Below are positions 17,955-27,600 of a stretch of DNA of 64,000 nt, in pieces. Source of the DNA: Candidatus Anderseniibacteriota bacterium (lineage in GTDB: Bacteria; Patescibacteria; Andersenbacteria; UBA10190); NCBI GenBank assembly GCA_021414205.1, contig JAIOOW010000002.1, positions 310,001-374,000 on the forward strand, given 5' to 3'. A model generated the notes under the pieces. It saw only the letters and a list, made by a program, of their open reading frames with translations, did no database searches and had not been told where the DNA came from. The translations under genes were made by a program, and so were the position numbers. How positions within the stretch are numbered: the stretch's first letter is position 1; the number at the start of each line of letters is the position of its first letter.

Positions 17955-18971
17955 ATGGTATCAGCACAAGAGCTAGAAAATATACGCGTGCCTACATTTT
18001 CGATTTCCACATCGCTTATCATCAATGCTGCACGCGAAAAAGGACTCAAGTTCGAACCGCTCCCCGAGCGAGCATTCCGCATATCCAAAGGCGTAACCTC
18101 CCATTACTTCAAAGGGACGAGCTTCCCATGCAATAACATGGTCGCATCTCAACTTTCGAATAATAAATATTTTCTGCGAAAAGTGTTAAAAAAACACAAC
18201 ATTCCCGCACCCAAGACAATTCGGCTTCAGTATGCATCCCAATGGGAAAAAGCAATCGCCGGATCGCTAAAATTTCCACTGGTCGTAAAACCGACATCAG
18301 CCTCGCATGCACACGGATCGTCCATGAATATTATTTCTGCCGACGAATTGCGCCGAGCAGTACGCCGAGCATTTGATTATATGAAAAAGAATAATGCTGG
18401 AACACGAGTGCTCGTAGAAGAATTTTTTGAGGGTAACGATCTTCGCTTCTTTGTTATTGGAAATAAAGTTGTATCCGTAGTACAACGGGAACCTGCGTAT
18501 GTCATCGGCGATGGCGTAAACAAGATTCGAAAACTTATCACAGACTTCAATCAAGAATGGCGCTCGCCTATTAAGTACGACTTACCTCTATGCCCAATCC
18601 CCATAGATACCGAAACTGCTCGACGCCTGCATAGGCAAAAAAAGACGCTTAATTCTATTCCGAAAAAAGGAGAAAAAGTTACGCTGCGATGGAACGCAAA
18701 CGTGAGTACCGGCGGGCGCGCCATTGATGTAACAGATATCGTGCATCCAAGCCTCAAAAAAATTGCTATTCAAATAGCGCATATCGCAAAGCTTGAAATT
18801 ACTGGGGTAGATATTCTATGTAAAGATATTACTTCAAAAGACACTTCCGCAAAAAATATTTGCGTACTGGAAACAAACGACTCTCCCGGTATCGACATCC
18901 ATCACTTTCCGTTTGAAGGCAAGGGCAAAAATATATCCTCAATGATCTTAGATTATATATTTGACATTTAG
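17955..18971 (+). CDS. ATP-grasp ligase of the cyanophycin synthetase/GshF-like group
   Basis: 338 residues. The ATP-grasp core shows FPLVVKPTSASHAHGSS (ATP-lysine and loop), VLVEEFFEGNDLRFFVIGNKVV (hinge and strand), the insert RLHRQKKTLNSIPKKGEKV, TGGRAIDVTD, then VLETNDSPGIDIHHFP (metal-binding Asn). These match the ligase half of cyanophycin synthetase and bifunctional glutathione synthetase. It should form an amide bond between a carboxylate and an amine using ATP. No cyanophycin glutamate-ligase domain is present, so a peptide-modifying role is possible. The substrate is not known. Confidence 0.8.
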   Translation: MVSAQELENIRVPTFSISTSLIINAAREKGLKFEPLPERAFRISKGVTSHYFKGTSFPCNNMVASQLSNNKYFLRKVLKKHNIPAPKTIRLQYASQWEKAIAGSLKFPLVVKPTSASHAHGSSMNIISADELRRAVRRAFDYMKKNNAGTRVLVEEFFEGNDLRFFVIGNKVVSVVQREPAYVIGDGVNKIRKLITDFNQEWRSPIKYDLPLCPIPIDTETARRLHRQKKTLNSIPKKGEKVTLRWNANVSTGGRAIDVTDIVHPSLKKIAIQIAHIAKLEITGVDILCKDITSKDTSAKNICVLETNDSPGIDIHHFPFEGKGKNISSMILDYIFDI

Positions 18972-19047
18972 TATAAATAGTGCTATAATTGAACGTTGCT
19001 GAAATTCAGATATTTTCACCTTCCACCTGCCCCTTGAAAGGAAATCC

Positions 19048-19362
19048 GTGAACGAAAACCCTGCCCTCCAGTCGCTGGTAGTAATGTGCGTAATCATGGC
19101 CGGGTTTGGGATCATAATCAAACATGACCCATTCTGGCTCATCCGACCTCTCGGAAGATACGCTGGCAAACTTGCAAAACGCTTTATCGGTGCGTGCTAC
19201 AAATTTTCAAAGAGATCGACTGTGTCGCTTTGGAAAATTATGACAAACCAGCATAAAGCAATCATTACGAGAATCGTTTGCGGTATTGCAATGGTTCCGT
19301 TAGCCATAACAACCGCACTATTATTCCTCCCTGCTGACCTGATTGGCAGCGGAAAGAAGTAA
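19048..19362 (+). CDS. Small membrane protein with GTG start
   Basis: 104 residues with hydrophobic segments near residues 7-25 and 70-95 and a basic middle. The start is GTG at 19048, preceded by GAAAGGA eight bases upstream. It ends in its own terminator. Family not recognised. It belongs to the group of genes with a clear ribosome-binding site and terminator. Confidence 0.65.
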   Translation: MNENPALQSLVVMCVIMAGFGIIIKHDPFWLIRPLGRYAGKLAKRFIGACYKFSKRSTVSLWKIMTNQHKAIITRIVCGIAMVPLAITTALLFLPADLIGSGKK

Positions 19363-19394
19363 GAGGGACACTCGCATGTTACCTCTCGCACACA

Positions 19395-19426
19395 TCGCCC
19401 GATGTTTACATCTGGGCGATTTTTTA
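19395..19426 (+). terminator. Intrinsic terminator after the gene at 19048
   Basis: The stem TCGCCC/GGGCGA with an inner GATG/CATC pairing is followed by six T. Confidence 0.8.
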
Positions 19427-19429
19427 TGT

Positions 19430-19477
19430 AAAAAAAGAACCCGTCCTGTCACTCACGGTGAGCAACAGGTACGGGTT
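19430..19477 (-). terminator. Intrinsic terminator after the gene at 19527
   Basis: On the minus strand the stem AACCCGT/ACGGGTT, extended by CCTGT/ACAGG, is followed by a T-run (six A at 19431-19436 on the plus strand). It abuts the plus-strand terminator. Confidence 0.8.
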
Positions 19478-19526
19478 TACAAGGATCAAACGAAAATCGC
19501 ACTTCTTCGCAAATGACGCGGCGAAA

Positions 19527-19925
19527 TTAGGTGCGAACGACCGACAGCACTGGTTGGCGGGTCACGACGAGGCCGTATTTCGCAGCGGCACAAACCTTGG
19601 TAATGGCACACTCGAAGTCTCGAACTCCCGGCGAAGTCGTCGCCGGAGTCTGCTTCGTAATGCGCGTCAAGGGGGTTGCCAGGGCGACGTCGGCGATCGT
19701 TGTTGCCGGAGTCACGGAATTGTTCACGGTCAGGGCGCCGGCAATGTCGGGCAGGACGACCGAAGGTTGGACCATTTCGCTTGTCAGCAGATTAACCTGG
19801 CCTTCAGCGGCCTTTTGGACGACGGTCGCACCCTTGGCGACGGCGGAACCACACAGCAGCAAACCGACGGATAGCACGCAGACGCAAAAGGCGATCGGAA
19901 CAAAATGACCAAGCGTTCTCTTCAT
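19527..19925 (-). CDS. Secreted small protein, unknown family
   Basis: 132 residues with a good signal peptide (positive MKR, then a hydrophobic core to about residue 25 ending AVAKG). The mature part is Thr/Val/Ala-rich with two Cys (FECAITKVCAAAK) and no recognised domain. The ATG at 19925 has AGGAAG upstream, which decides the start against 19976. The region is conspicuously G+C rich relative to its flanks. It has a promoter about 150 bases upstream and its own terminator. Confidence 0.65.
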   Translation of the reverse strand: MKRTLGHFVPIAFCVCVLSVGLLLCGSAVAKGATVVQKAAEGQVNLLTSEMVQPSVVLPDIAGALTVNNSVTPATTIADVALATPLTRITKQTPATTSPGVRDFECAITKVCAAAKYGLVVTRQPVLSVVRT

Positions 19926-20081
19926 GGGAAACTTCCTTTTTTGCGTAACAATCGAACAGTCGTTTTGCCTGAACATGGGAGCATCTGTACTCCAAACGTT
20001 TCGTACTACGAAGAAGGGTCCTTATTCCTTCTTAATAACGTATTTGGTTTTCAATGTTCAAGCAAAATCGGCACTTCCTGC

Positions 20082-20109
20082 AGTATATATAGCCTATATT
20101 TTTCGTCAA
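20082..20109 (-). promoter_or_regulatory. Promoter of the secreted protein gene at 19527
   Basis: Read leftward, TTGACG (20109-20104) and TATACT (20087-20082) are 16 bases apart. The leader of about 150 bases to the ATG contains a hairpin, AAGAAGG/CCTTCTT (20009-20031). This long leader contrasts with the leaderless genes nearby. Confidence 0.6.
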
Positions 20110-20208
20110 GCATTTTTTTGGGCCACCACGTACCCACCCCCTTCACCGCATATTCATATTCATTTTGTATAGTAGGAACGCAACTAACTCGTAACATATC
20201 CAACATTT

Positions 20209-20712
20209 ATGAAATCATTTAAAAAACCGCTTATTGCTATCGCAACCGTTGCCGTGCTGGGCACCGGTACAGCAGTGGGCATACAAACAGCCCATGCGGC
20301 TACTCCGCCAGCTCGCACAAGCCTTATCGATGCGCTGGTAGCAAAGTTTCATTTGAACAAATCAGACGTGGAGACAGTATTCAAACAAACCCACGAAGAA
20401 AACATGGCTAGCCGCCAACAAGCATTTACCGATCGCTTAACCCAAGCCGTAAAAGACGGCAAACTTACCCAAGCACAAGCTGATGCCATCACTGCTAAAC
20501 AAGCAGAAGTAAAAGCATTCATGGATTCCCTAAAAGATAAAGCACCCGCTGAACGCAAAACGGCCATTAAGCAAGAGCAAAAAGATCTCGCAACATGGGC
20601 AAAAGATAACGATATTCCTGCACAATTTACACACATCGCCAGGCCAATGATGGGCCATGGGATGGGGTTTGAACGCCCTATGGGGAACGCAATGCACCCG
20701 GACGCTCAATAG
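20209..20712 (+). CDS. Secreted helical protein (DUF2680-like)
   Basis: 167 residues with a signal peptide (KKPLIAIATVAVLG... to AHA near residue 30). The mature protein is helical and charged, with FHLNKSDVETVFKQTHEE, RLTQAVKDGKLTQAQADAIT and KAFMDSLKD, the repeating style seen in DUF2680 and other small periplasmic helical proteins. It ends in a Met/His/Gly-rich tail (MMGHGMGFERPMG) that could bind metal (inference). No role is known. Confidence 0.65.
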   Translation: MKSFKKPLIAIATVAVLGTGTAVGIQTAHAATPPARTSLIDALVAKFHLNKSDVETVFKQTHEENMASRQQAFTDRLTQAVKDGKLTQAQADAITAKQAEVKAFMDSLKDKAPAERKTAIKQEQKDLATWAKDNDIPAQFTHIARPMMGHGMGFERPMGNAMHPDAQ

Positions 20713-20753
20713 TCCATACATAATGCATTTGCACAACTAGGTGGTTTTAGTGC

Positions 20754-20759
20754 TAGAAT
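20754..20759 (+). promoter_or_regulatory. Possible extended -10 box of the SWIB gene
   Basis: TAGAAT preceded by TGC (an extended -10) lies 31 bases upstream of the ATG at 20791. No clear -35 box is seen. Confidence 0.4.
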
Positions 20760-20790
20760 ATGGAGATAGATTTTCTAACGTCACCATACT

Positions 20791-21039
20791 ATGGCAAATG
20801 CAGCATTTATGAAACCGATGACAATCAGCGCAGACCTTGCGACGGTTGTTGGAACAGGGCCGATGCCCCGATCAGAAGTAGTTAAGAAATTGTGGGAATA
20901 CATCAAGAAACACGATCTTCAAGATCCTGCAAACAAGCGAAACATCAATGCAGACGAAAACTTAAAGAAAGTATTCGGCGGCAAAGAAGTGGTAAATATG
21001 TTTGAAATGACAAAGCTCGTTTCAGCTCACCTTTCATAA
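20791..21039 (+). CDS. SWIB/MDM2 domain protein
   Basis: 82 residues forming a single SWIB domain: MTISADLATVVGTGPMPRSEVVKKLWEYIKKHDLQDP, then KRNINADENLKKVFGGKEVVNMFEMTKLVSAHL. This family is shared by eukaryotic chromatin remodellers, chlamydiae and some bacteria, where small SWIB proteins may bind DNA or topoisomerase. The role here is unknown. The gene is followed by a bidirectional terminator. Confidence 0.92.
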   Translation: MANAAFMKPMTISADLATVVGTGPMPRSEVVKKLWEYIKKHDLQDPANKRNINADENLKKVFGGKEVVNMFEMTKLVSAHLS

Positions 21040-21057
21040 GAATAAAGAAGCCTTTAA

Positions 21058-21087
21058 AAAAAACCCGCCTTCCTGGCGGGTTTTTTA
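21058..21087. terminator. Bidirectional intrinsic terminator
   Basis: The stem AACCCGCC/GGCGGGTT with a five-base loop has A-run and T-run flanks, serving both SWIB (+) and the TMEM175-like gene (-). Confidence 0.85.
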
Positions 21088-21696
21088 TTACAAATGTTTT
21101 TCAATTCGCCTATCTGGAATAAACCACAACACTAAAACGAGTACGATAAACGCATCCGACAAAATCGGCCAATAAAACCCAGTTACTACCGCAAGAGCAT
21201 AGCTAACTACCGACACTATTCCCTTTCTGCTACTTCGCAATTCTTGTTCTAATTTTTCTCGCTTACTCGCATGCTTTACTACCTGAGACTGAAGTAACGC
21301 GTATGATACTGCGCAGCACAGCAACACGGCAGCATACACAACAGTCGGCGCATGCTGAGCGTAATTTCGGCCTAACCAGCCAGTAGTAAACGGTATTAGT
21401 GAAAGCCAAAACAAGAGATTAAGATTCGCCCACATGATTCCGGCGCTAATATGCTTCGTTGCCCGTAAAAGATGGTGGTGATTATTCCAGTACGTCCCTA
21501 TCGTGTGAAAACTGATTACATATGCAATACCAAGGGGTATAAGTGGCTGTAATGCGGTAAACGTATGCGCCTCGGGTATATGAAGCTCCAAAACGGTAAT
21601 AGTAATAATAATCGCCATAACCGCATCGGAAAACGCCTCCAGTCGGGCTGGGGTGAGCTCATTGTGACTCGAAGTATCATCATGCTGCGTATTCAT
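21088..21696 (-). CDS. TMEM175-family (DUF1211) potassium channel-like protein
   Basis: 202 residues with about six hydrophobic helices. The first helix carries RLEAFSDAVMAIIITITVLEL, the hallmark RxxxFSD motif of TMEM175, a K+ channel family, and FHTIGTYWNNHHHLLR and NLLFWLSLIPFTT follow as expected. It would form a potassium channel as a multimer. The C-terminus overlaps the shared terminator. It lies five bases from the ApbE gene end, so it could be read in the same transcript. Confidence 0.88.
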   Translation of the reverse strand: MNTQHDDTSSHNELTPARLEAFSDAVMAIIITITVLELHIPEAHTFTALQPLIPLGIAYVISFHTIGTYWNNHHHLLRATKHISAGIMWANLNLLFWLSLIPFTTGWLGRNYAQHAPTVVYAAVLLCCAVSYALLQSQVVKHASKREKLEQELRSSRKGIVSVVSYALAVVTGFYWPILSDAFIVLVLVLWFIPDRRIEKHL

Positions 21697-21700
21697 TTTA

Positions 21701-22585
21701 TTATGGTAGCACAGTAAAAAATTCCGCCGGAAACGTAGGTGATTTTTCTAACCTGAAATCAGTATGAATAATGGCATACTCAAACTGAAAGTCACGCAAT
21801 AATACTTCCGGAGAGGTAAAAAATAAGCACGTCGCAAGCGCATCCGCAAGGAGCCCGGTGTCTGCGACAACCCACAAAGCAATAATATGCTCTGGCGACG
21901 ACAACGTCTTCGGATTCATCACATGATGGAACCTTCCCCATTTGCGCCTATTTGTTGCAGAGCCGCAAATGCTTTGATTACCAATATCAGCAATCCCGAC
22001 AACTTTTTTACTATCAGCAGGATCCTCCAACCCTATGCGAACTTTTTTATTGTCAGTATCGCGATGAACAATATCGCCCCCGGCATTTATTAAAAACGAA
22101 TCTATGCCATGCGAAACGAGCAAGTCAGCAATAATATCGACCAAGTATCCCTTGCCGCCAGCACCAACGTCTATAATAGCAGGCTGTTTCATACTGAGTA
22201 CGGGATATTCATACTGCATGACATCCTCCCATGCAGGAACATTTCTCAACTGCTTTTCCTGAAATGAATAAGAACTATCATATCCGGCATCAGATAATAC
22301 ATTACCAATCAGTGGCGTAAACAAGCCGTTCGTAATATCGTAGAGCTTCTTATAAAGGCTCAACAACTTCCGAGCATCATCAGGCAACACATATTCTCCA
22401 GCATTTCGAGACATCGCCATCACAACAGAATCGTCCCTGAATCTTGAATATATTTTATCAAATTCATCTATTCTGCGCAGTATGCTTGCCTGCAAATCGG
22501 CAGAAAAAGACTCATTGGAAATATCAATCTGCCAGTGCGTACCAATTGCTTCAAAAGAGAAGCTGCGATTTTCATGTTCTGCCAT
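21701..22585 (-). CDS. apbE: FAD:protein FMN transferase (ApbE family)
   Basis: 294 residues. ApbE attaches FMN to a Thr of target flavoproteins, usually outside the membrane. Recognisable parts are GTHWQIDI, RIDEFDKIYSRFRDDS, NGLFTPLIG, DVGAGGKGYLVD, FLINAGGDIV, SICGSATNRRKW, HHVMNPKT and the metal-binding end LLADALATCLFF. No lipobox or signal peptide is evident. No target such as NqrC or RnfG is encoded in the window. The start is 22 bases from the divergent small gene. Confidence 0.92.
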   Translation of the reverse strand: MAEHENRSFSFEAIGTHWQIDISNESFSADLQASILRRIDEFDKIYSRFRDDSVVMAMSRNAGEYVLPDDARKLLSLYKKLYDITNGLFTPLIGNVLSDAGYDSSYSFQEKQLRNVPAWEDVMQYEYPVLSMKQPAIIDVGAGGKGYLVDIIADLLVSHGIDSFLINAGGDIVHRDTDNKKVRIGLEDPADSKKVVGIADIGNQSICGSATNRRKWGRFHHVMNPKTLSSPEHIIALWVVADTGLLADALATCLFFTSPEVLLRDFQFEYAIIHTDFRLEKSPTFPAEFFTVLP

Positions 22586-22607
22586 AGTGCAATGCTACAC
22601 TGTATAC

Positions 22608-22778
22608 ATGGTTTCAAAAATACTTATCTGGATAGGAGTATTCATCGGATCTTCACTAGGAGGATTTATTCCAAGCCTGTTCGGAGCGGATTTATTATCA
22701 TACTGGGGGCTTATTGGAAGCTCCGTAGGCGGCCTGCTCGGGATTTGGGCAGGAGCGAAACTAAGCAATTACGTATAA
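22608..22778 (+). CDS. 56-residue Gly-rich membrane protein
   Basis: The reading frame MVSKILIWIGVFIGSSLGGF... has two hydrophobic helices with glycine zippers (GSSLGGF, GSSVGGLLGIWAGAKL). I chose the ATG at 22608; the longer frame from 22482 lies inside the divergent apbE gene. Small proteins of this style are common in CPR genomes. Role unknown. Confidence 0.7.
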   Translation: MVSKILIWIGVFIGSSLGGFIPSLFGADLLSYWGLIGSSVGGLLGIWAGAKLSNYV

Positions 22779-22783
22779 ATACC

Positions 22784-22924
22784 CTACGAATTAAACAGAT
22801 GCACGATGCTGTACGCCAATAGTCCGAATACGATAATAGCGATAACAATCCAAATCAAAACCTCTTCAACCCAGTGCCAAAAAGAGAACACGTAATAATC
22901 TTTTTTCTTCTCACGCTTTGCCAT
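22784..22924 (-). CDS. 46-residue single-helix membrane protein
   Basis: A basic start (MAKREKKKDYY) precedes one long hydrophobic helix (VLIWIVIAIIVFGLLAYSIV). Its ATG overlaps the last 14 bases of the upstream VOC gene, which suggests coupled translation. Too short for family assignment; it may be a membrane micro-protein. Confidence 0.55.
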   Translation of the reverse strand: MAKREKKKDYYVFSFWHWVEEVLIWIVIAIIVFGLLAYSIVHLFNS

Positions 22925-23795
22925 AAAAGGCTTCCTTCAATGCCGCTATATCGAACTTTTTCATTGCAAGAAATGCTTTCGTAACTCGCATCATTTTTTC
23001 CTTATCGCCACTTGCCATCATTTCACCCATAACAGTAGGTACGATTTGCCACGATACGCCATATTTGTCTTTCAGCCATCCGCACTGCTCAGATTCAGGC
23101 ACTGCAGATAGTTTTTCCCAATAGTAATCAATCTCCTGCTGATCAGCACAATGCACAATAAACGAGAATGCTTCATTGAACGTAAACTGGTGCGGCCCGG
23201 AACTGTCCATTGCCATAAAATTCTCGCCATTCAATGTAAATCGAGAATGCTTGATGAAGCCTTCCTGATCGCCTTCGTCCTTTTCGTATGGCACCAGCAT
23301 TTCTGTTTTTGAATTCGGGAAAATATTTGTATAAAACTCAATAGCTTCCTTTGTTTTTCCCGCCTTGTCTTGAGTGAACATCATGAGCGGAGTAATTTTT
23401 TGTTCCATTTTATGATTATCGCTCCATGACAACTGCCAGGTAAGCCCGTATGTATCTTGCAGCCATCCATATTTATGCGCCCACGGATACGTATCGTAAT
23501 CCATAAGTGCCTTGCCGCCGTCAATGAGCGCATCCCAAGTCGCCTTGATATCTGCTTCATTATCAAATACAACGAACAATGATATGGCTGGGTTGAGCTT
23601 AAAATAAGGCCCTGCGCTTATAGCCATAAATGGCTGTCCTGCCATAGTAAAATTCACGATATCAGAATCCCCCGACGGGGTGCCTGTAATGGTTGTAGCA
23701 TTCGTAATCTTCGAATCAGGAAACAACGAGATATACAATGCCGCTGCCTCTTTTGCTTCTTTATCAAACCAAAGATGTGGCGTTATGTTTTGCAT
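22911..23795 (-). CDS. Two-domain VOC/PhnB-like protein
   Basis: 294 residues made of two similar PhnB-like (3-demethylubiquinone-9 3-methyltransferase-like) VOC domains. The first starts ITPHLWFDKEAKEAAALYISLFPDSKI with FTMAGQPFMAIS and WLQDTYGLTWQLS; the second starts KITPLMMFTQDKAGKTKEAIEFYTNIFPNSK with FTLNGENFMAMD and WLKDKYGVSWQIVPT. Such proteins often act in metal-dependent antibiotic or metabolite modification, but most are uncharacterised. A single-domain relative is at 39075. Confidence 0.88.
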   Translation of the reverse strand: MQNITPHLWFDKEAKEAAALYISLFPDSKITNATTITGTPSGDSDIVNFTMAGQPFMAISAGPYFKLNPAISLFVVFDNEADIKATWDALIDGGKALMDYDTYPWAHKYGWLQDTYGLTWQLSWSDNHKMEQKITPLMMFTQDKAGKTKEAIEFYTNIFPNSKTEMLVPYEKDEGDQEGFIKHSRFTLNGENFMAMDSSGPHQFTFNEAFSFIVHCADQQEIDYYWEKLSAVPESEQCGWLKDKYGVSWQIVPTVMGEMMASGDKEKMMRVTKAFLAMKKFDIAALKEAFYGKA

Positions 23796-23838
23796 ACTGA
23801 TTTATATATAAAAAGTAATCTTAATGTAATACTACCTG

Positions 23839-23884
23839 AAAATAAAAATTCCTCACATCGGGCGCAAATTGCAGCCGTGCGAGG
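23839..23884 (-). terminator. Terminator after the second guanylate-kinase-like gene
   Basis: On the minus strand CCTCGCA/TGTGAGG encloses a 20-base loop and is followed by AATTTTTATTTT. Confidence 0.6.
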
Positions 23885-23898
23885 AGTAGGCCTCAGAG

Positions 23899-24591
23899 TT
23901 AAAATTTCTGAGGTTCAGGAATGGGGTTGGTTAAGTATTGAGCAAGCTCTTCTTGCAATTGCTCAATAGTTTTGTCGTTGCTACTTACAATCACGCCATT
24001 GTATAGGCCCGACTGACGATAGCGGAGCTGGTTCTGATAAAAGCCCGCAACACGATCCTCCACTTCCTCTGATGGGATGTTTGAACGATTGATAATTCGC
24101 TGCCGAACTGTCTCTTTGCAATCACACACTACAAGCAGCTTAAGAACGCGTTTATCACGCTCCTGCATAAACTTTTCCAAGTCCGGCACCTTGTCATGCA
24201 CGAGGTGCATAATCGACGGAACTTCTTGCAGAATCGCCCGTTCGAGATCCACCCTTCTGGTTGCATATCGATCGTGGCCTGCGTTTTGTGGTCGCCTCTG
24301 ACCCTGCACCGACCATAAGAAGTGGCCGTTGAACAGCAACGTATTAAACTCGCGATCCGTAAGGAATTCATACTCCTCATCCTGTCCCGGTCCTCGTGAT
24401 TCGCGAGTAGTGCAACTTTTGATCAACGCAGTGCCAGGAGAAAGCCCCTGAAGCGCCTTCACCAAAAAATTCTTTCCGGTTCCAGAGTTTCCCGAAACGC
24501 TAATGAGATGGATATCAGAATGAATCACCAAGGATTCACTATGCTCCATACAGCCAGTAAGGCTATGAGAAGGAACCACAGCCGAAATCAT
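23899..24591 (-). CDS. Guanylate kinase-like P-loop protein
   Basis: 230 residues. The P-loop is GNSGTGKNF (34-42), with Asn where Ser/Thr normally coordinates magnesium. Guanylate-kinase features follow: SCTTRESRGPGQDEEYEFLTDREFNTLLFNG, a basic segment RRPQNAGHDRYATRR, then VVCDCKETVRQRIINR like a lid region. It may phosphorylate a nucleotide or be a divergent homologue. The ATG at 24591 has AGGAG eight bases upstream, deciding against the longer frame from 24675. It has its own terminator. Confidence 0.7.
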   Translation of the reverse strand: MISAVVPSHSLTGCMEHSESLVIHSDIHLISVSGNSGTGKNFLVKALQGLSPGTALIKSCTTRESRGPGQDEEYEFLTDREFNTLLFNGHFLWSVQGQRRPQNAGHDRYATRRVDLERAILQEVPSIMHLVHDKVPDLEKFMQERDKRVLKLLVVCDCKETVRQRIINRSNIPSEEVEDRVAGFYQNQLRYRQSGLYNGVIVSSNDKTIEQLQEELAQYLTNPIPEPQKF

Positions 24592-24691
24592 CGTAACATC
24601 TCCTATTTTCCGTTGGGTAAAGAACTCCTGAAACAACCGCCTGAAACATTCTATGCAATGACAGAAAAAAAGCAATAGTCGATTTTTACGC

Positions 24692-27600
24692 TTATTTCTG
24701 CAAACGCGCCTCTATCTTTATAGCCTGACGATAATACAGAATTGGAATTAATCCGAGCGTCAAAATTGTCGAAAATACCAAGCCTGTAAGAATAGTTAAT
24801 GCTAAGTCGCGGAAGAATGCATCCACCCATACAAGCGGAATAATACCCAAACCTGTCGTTGTAGTCGTAAGCAGGATCGGTCGGAGTCGAGACGCTGCAC
24901 TATCGCGCACCGCCTCTCGAATAGATTTTCCTTCTTCGCGCGCGCTGTTCATGCGATCTACTAATAAAATAGCGTTCTTTACAACGATACCCGTTAAGCT
25001 CACGAGCCCAATAAATGCCGCAAAGTTGAGCTCTCCGCGCAAAATAACTAATCCAAACAGCACGCCGATAAGCGCAAGCGGAATAGATAAGAACATAATG
25101 AACGGCTGACGATACGAATTAAATTCAACAACCATAATCATTAAAATCAGCACCACTGCAATGCCCATCGATGCATATAATTGGGTAAACGTTTCTTGCG
25201 TCTGCTGCTGTTCTCCACCGAATGTAACAACATATCCATCAGGAATATTCATTTCAGAAATTTTTTGCTGAAGCTCTTTAGTAATTTGATTGGCATTGGC
25301 TCCGTTTGCCACATCAGCAGTTATAGATACCGTTCGCTTGCCATCCAAATGACGAATAATATCAATGGATGTTGCAAGCGTGGGAGATACCACCTGCTGC
25401 AGCGTAATCGTAGCGCCGCTAGGGGTCGTAATGGGCAATTGCAACAACTCATCAATACTGTTTTTTGTATCCTTTTGCGCAGATAATCGAACAGAAATCT
25501 TATCTCCGTTACTATCCAAGAAATTAGTAGCTTCAATACCATACACTACCGTCCGCATCGTTTGCGCAATATCGGTTGCAGTTAGCCCATATGAAGCAAG
25601 CGCATCGCGATTAAGCGATAAATTGAATTGCCCAGCACTATTTTTAAGATCACGGTCAACGTTTGTAGTTCCTGATATTCCAGACAACACTTTCATGATT
25701 GCAGTAGATTGCTCATCAAGTACATCCAATTCTGCCCCTTTTAAGTGAACCTCTATCGGAGCAGATGTAGGCGGACCTGAAGAAATTTCTGCAATCGTAA
25801 CTTTTCCATCAGAAACACTTTGTAAGCTCTTGCGTAATTCATCAGAAATTTCTGCAGAAGAATGCTTTCTATTTTTATACAAGTTCAATGAAAACGACCC
25901 AAGCGATTCGCTTGAAGATCCTCCGCCCAAATCAGCGCTCGTAGACGATCCAACGTTGAATACCGCGCTTTCAATTTCATCTTGCTGCAGTACAATATCC
26001 TCAACTTCTTGCATCACATGAGCCGTCGCGTCTTTTGTCGAACCAGGAGCAAGCTCCACGTTACCAATAACGTAATCAGTATCTGCTGCGGGAAACAACC
26101 CCGTTTTCAAAAGACCGGTAAACGGCAAGCTCAATCCCACGACCATCAACACAACCAACCCTACAATAAATTTATTTTGAAATGACCGGTTTTGGAGTGC
26201 GCTATCAATCGTGCGCGTATACCATGCGGAAAGAATTAAAAACTTTTTTGTAAACCATCGCTCTTCTTTCCGTTCTTTTTGCACTGCGAAAAATCGTACT
26301 GCAACTGCTGGCAATAAGGCGACTGCCACAAACAAAGATGATAACAGAGTAGCTGTAAGTACGATTGGGATTGTTCTCAAAAATTGACCGATAATTCCAG
26401 AAACCAACAACATCGGGAAAAATGCAGATACAGTAGTAAGTGTTCCCGCAGTAAGTGGCTTGAAGAATTCAGATACGATATATCCTGCATGGTCAGCAAG
26501 GGGCAAGTCGCTTTTCCGTGAATATATTCCGTCGATAATAACAATAGCGTCATCCACTAATAACCCGAGCGCTAAAATGAGCGCGAATAATGAAATGCTA
26601 TTTAATGTCGTACCGTTCCACCCAAAGAAAATAAAGGATATAAACAAGGTGAATGGCACAGCAAGCGAAGCTAGAAGCGCTTCTCTCCACCCTAAGTAGA
26701 GCCACAATACGCAAAATACAATAGCCAGAGTTTCCAACCCAGCATCCCCAACATCGCGGAGAGATTTCCGAATTTCGTCCGCATTATCTGCAAATGAAGA
26801 CACTTTCAAATCAGCTGGAAGAAGCTGCTGTTTTTGCATGTCCGCAATTTTTGCGTGCACCGCATCTACAATAGCAATAATGTTTCCTCCGGATTTTTTA
26901 CGGATTGCAATACTGACCGCCTCAGTACTTTTCTGCCCGTTCACGCTAATTCGAGACTCGCTTGAAATATCCGACAACTCCTGTGCAACTGTTGCAATTT
27001 GAGATAATGGCACAACTGCTCCACTCTGAATTTTAATTGGAATATTCGCAACATCAGAGATAGATTGGTATTTTCCCACTAAACGCAACTCATAACCGAA
27101 TGACCCAGTCGTAACTGAGCCAAATGGAGCATTAATATTATTCGCACGGATTGCCTGAGCAATTTGCCCGATACTCACCCCATAACTCTTCAGTACTTGA
27201 GGCTCTACTTTAATACCAATCTCCTCAGTGCGTTCTCCAATAATATCCGCGTGAGAAACTTGCGGAATCGTCGCAATCTGGTCCGCAATTTGCTTTGCAT
27301 ACAATGACAGAATTCGCGTATCCGTGATGCCGCTTAATCCCAACGTAAGAATCGACTGATCATTAAAATTTAATTCAATAACAGAGGGACGCTCCGATTC
27401 AGAAGGCAGCGCCGTAACGGCGTCGACTGCCTCTCGCAATTTCCGTACCGCCTCGGTTTGATTTTGATCTGCATTATATTCCACCGTAATACTGGAAAGT
27501 CCAAGCTGAGAACTCGATGTAATTTTACTTACTCCATCCAAGTTTTTAATATCATCCTCAATAGGGGTCGTGATCAATTCCTCCACATCGCGCGCAGAAG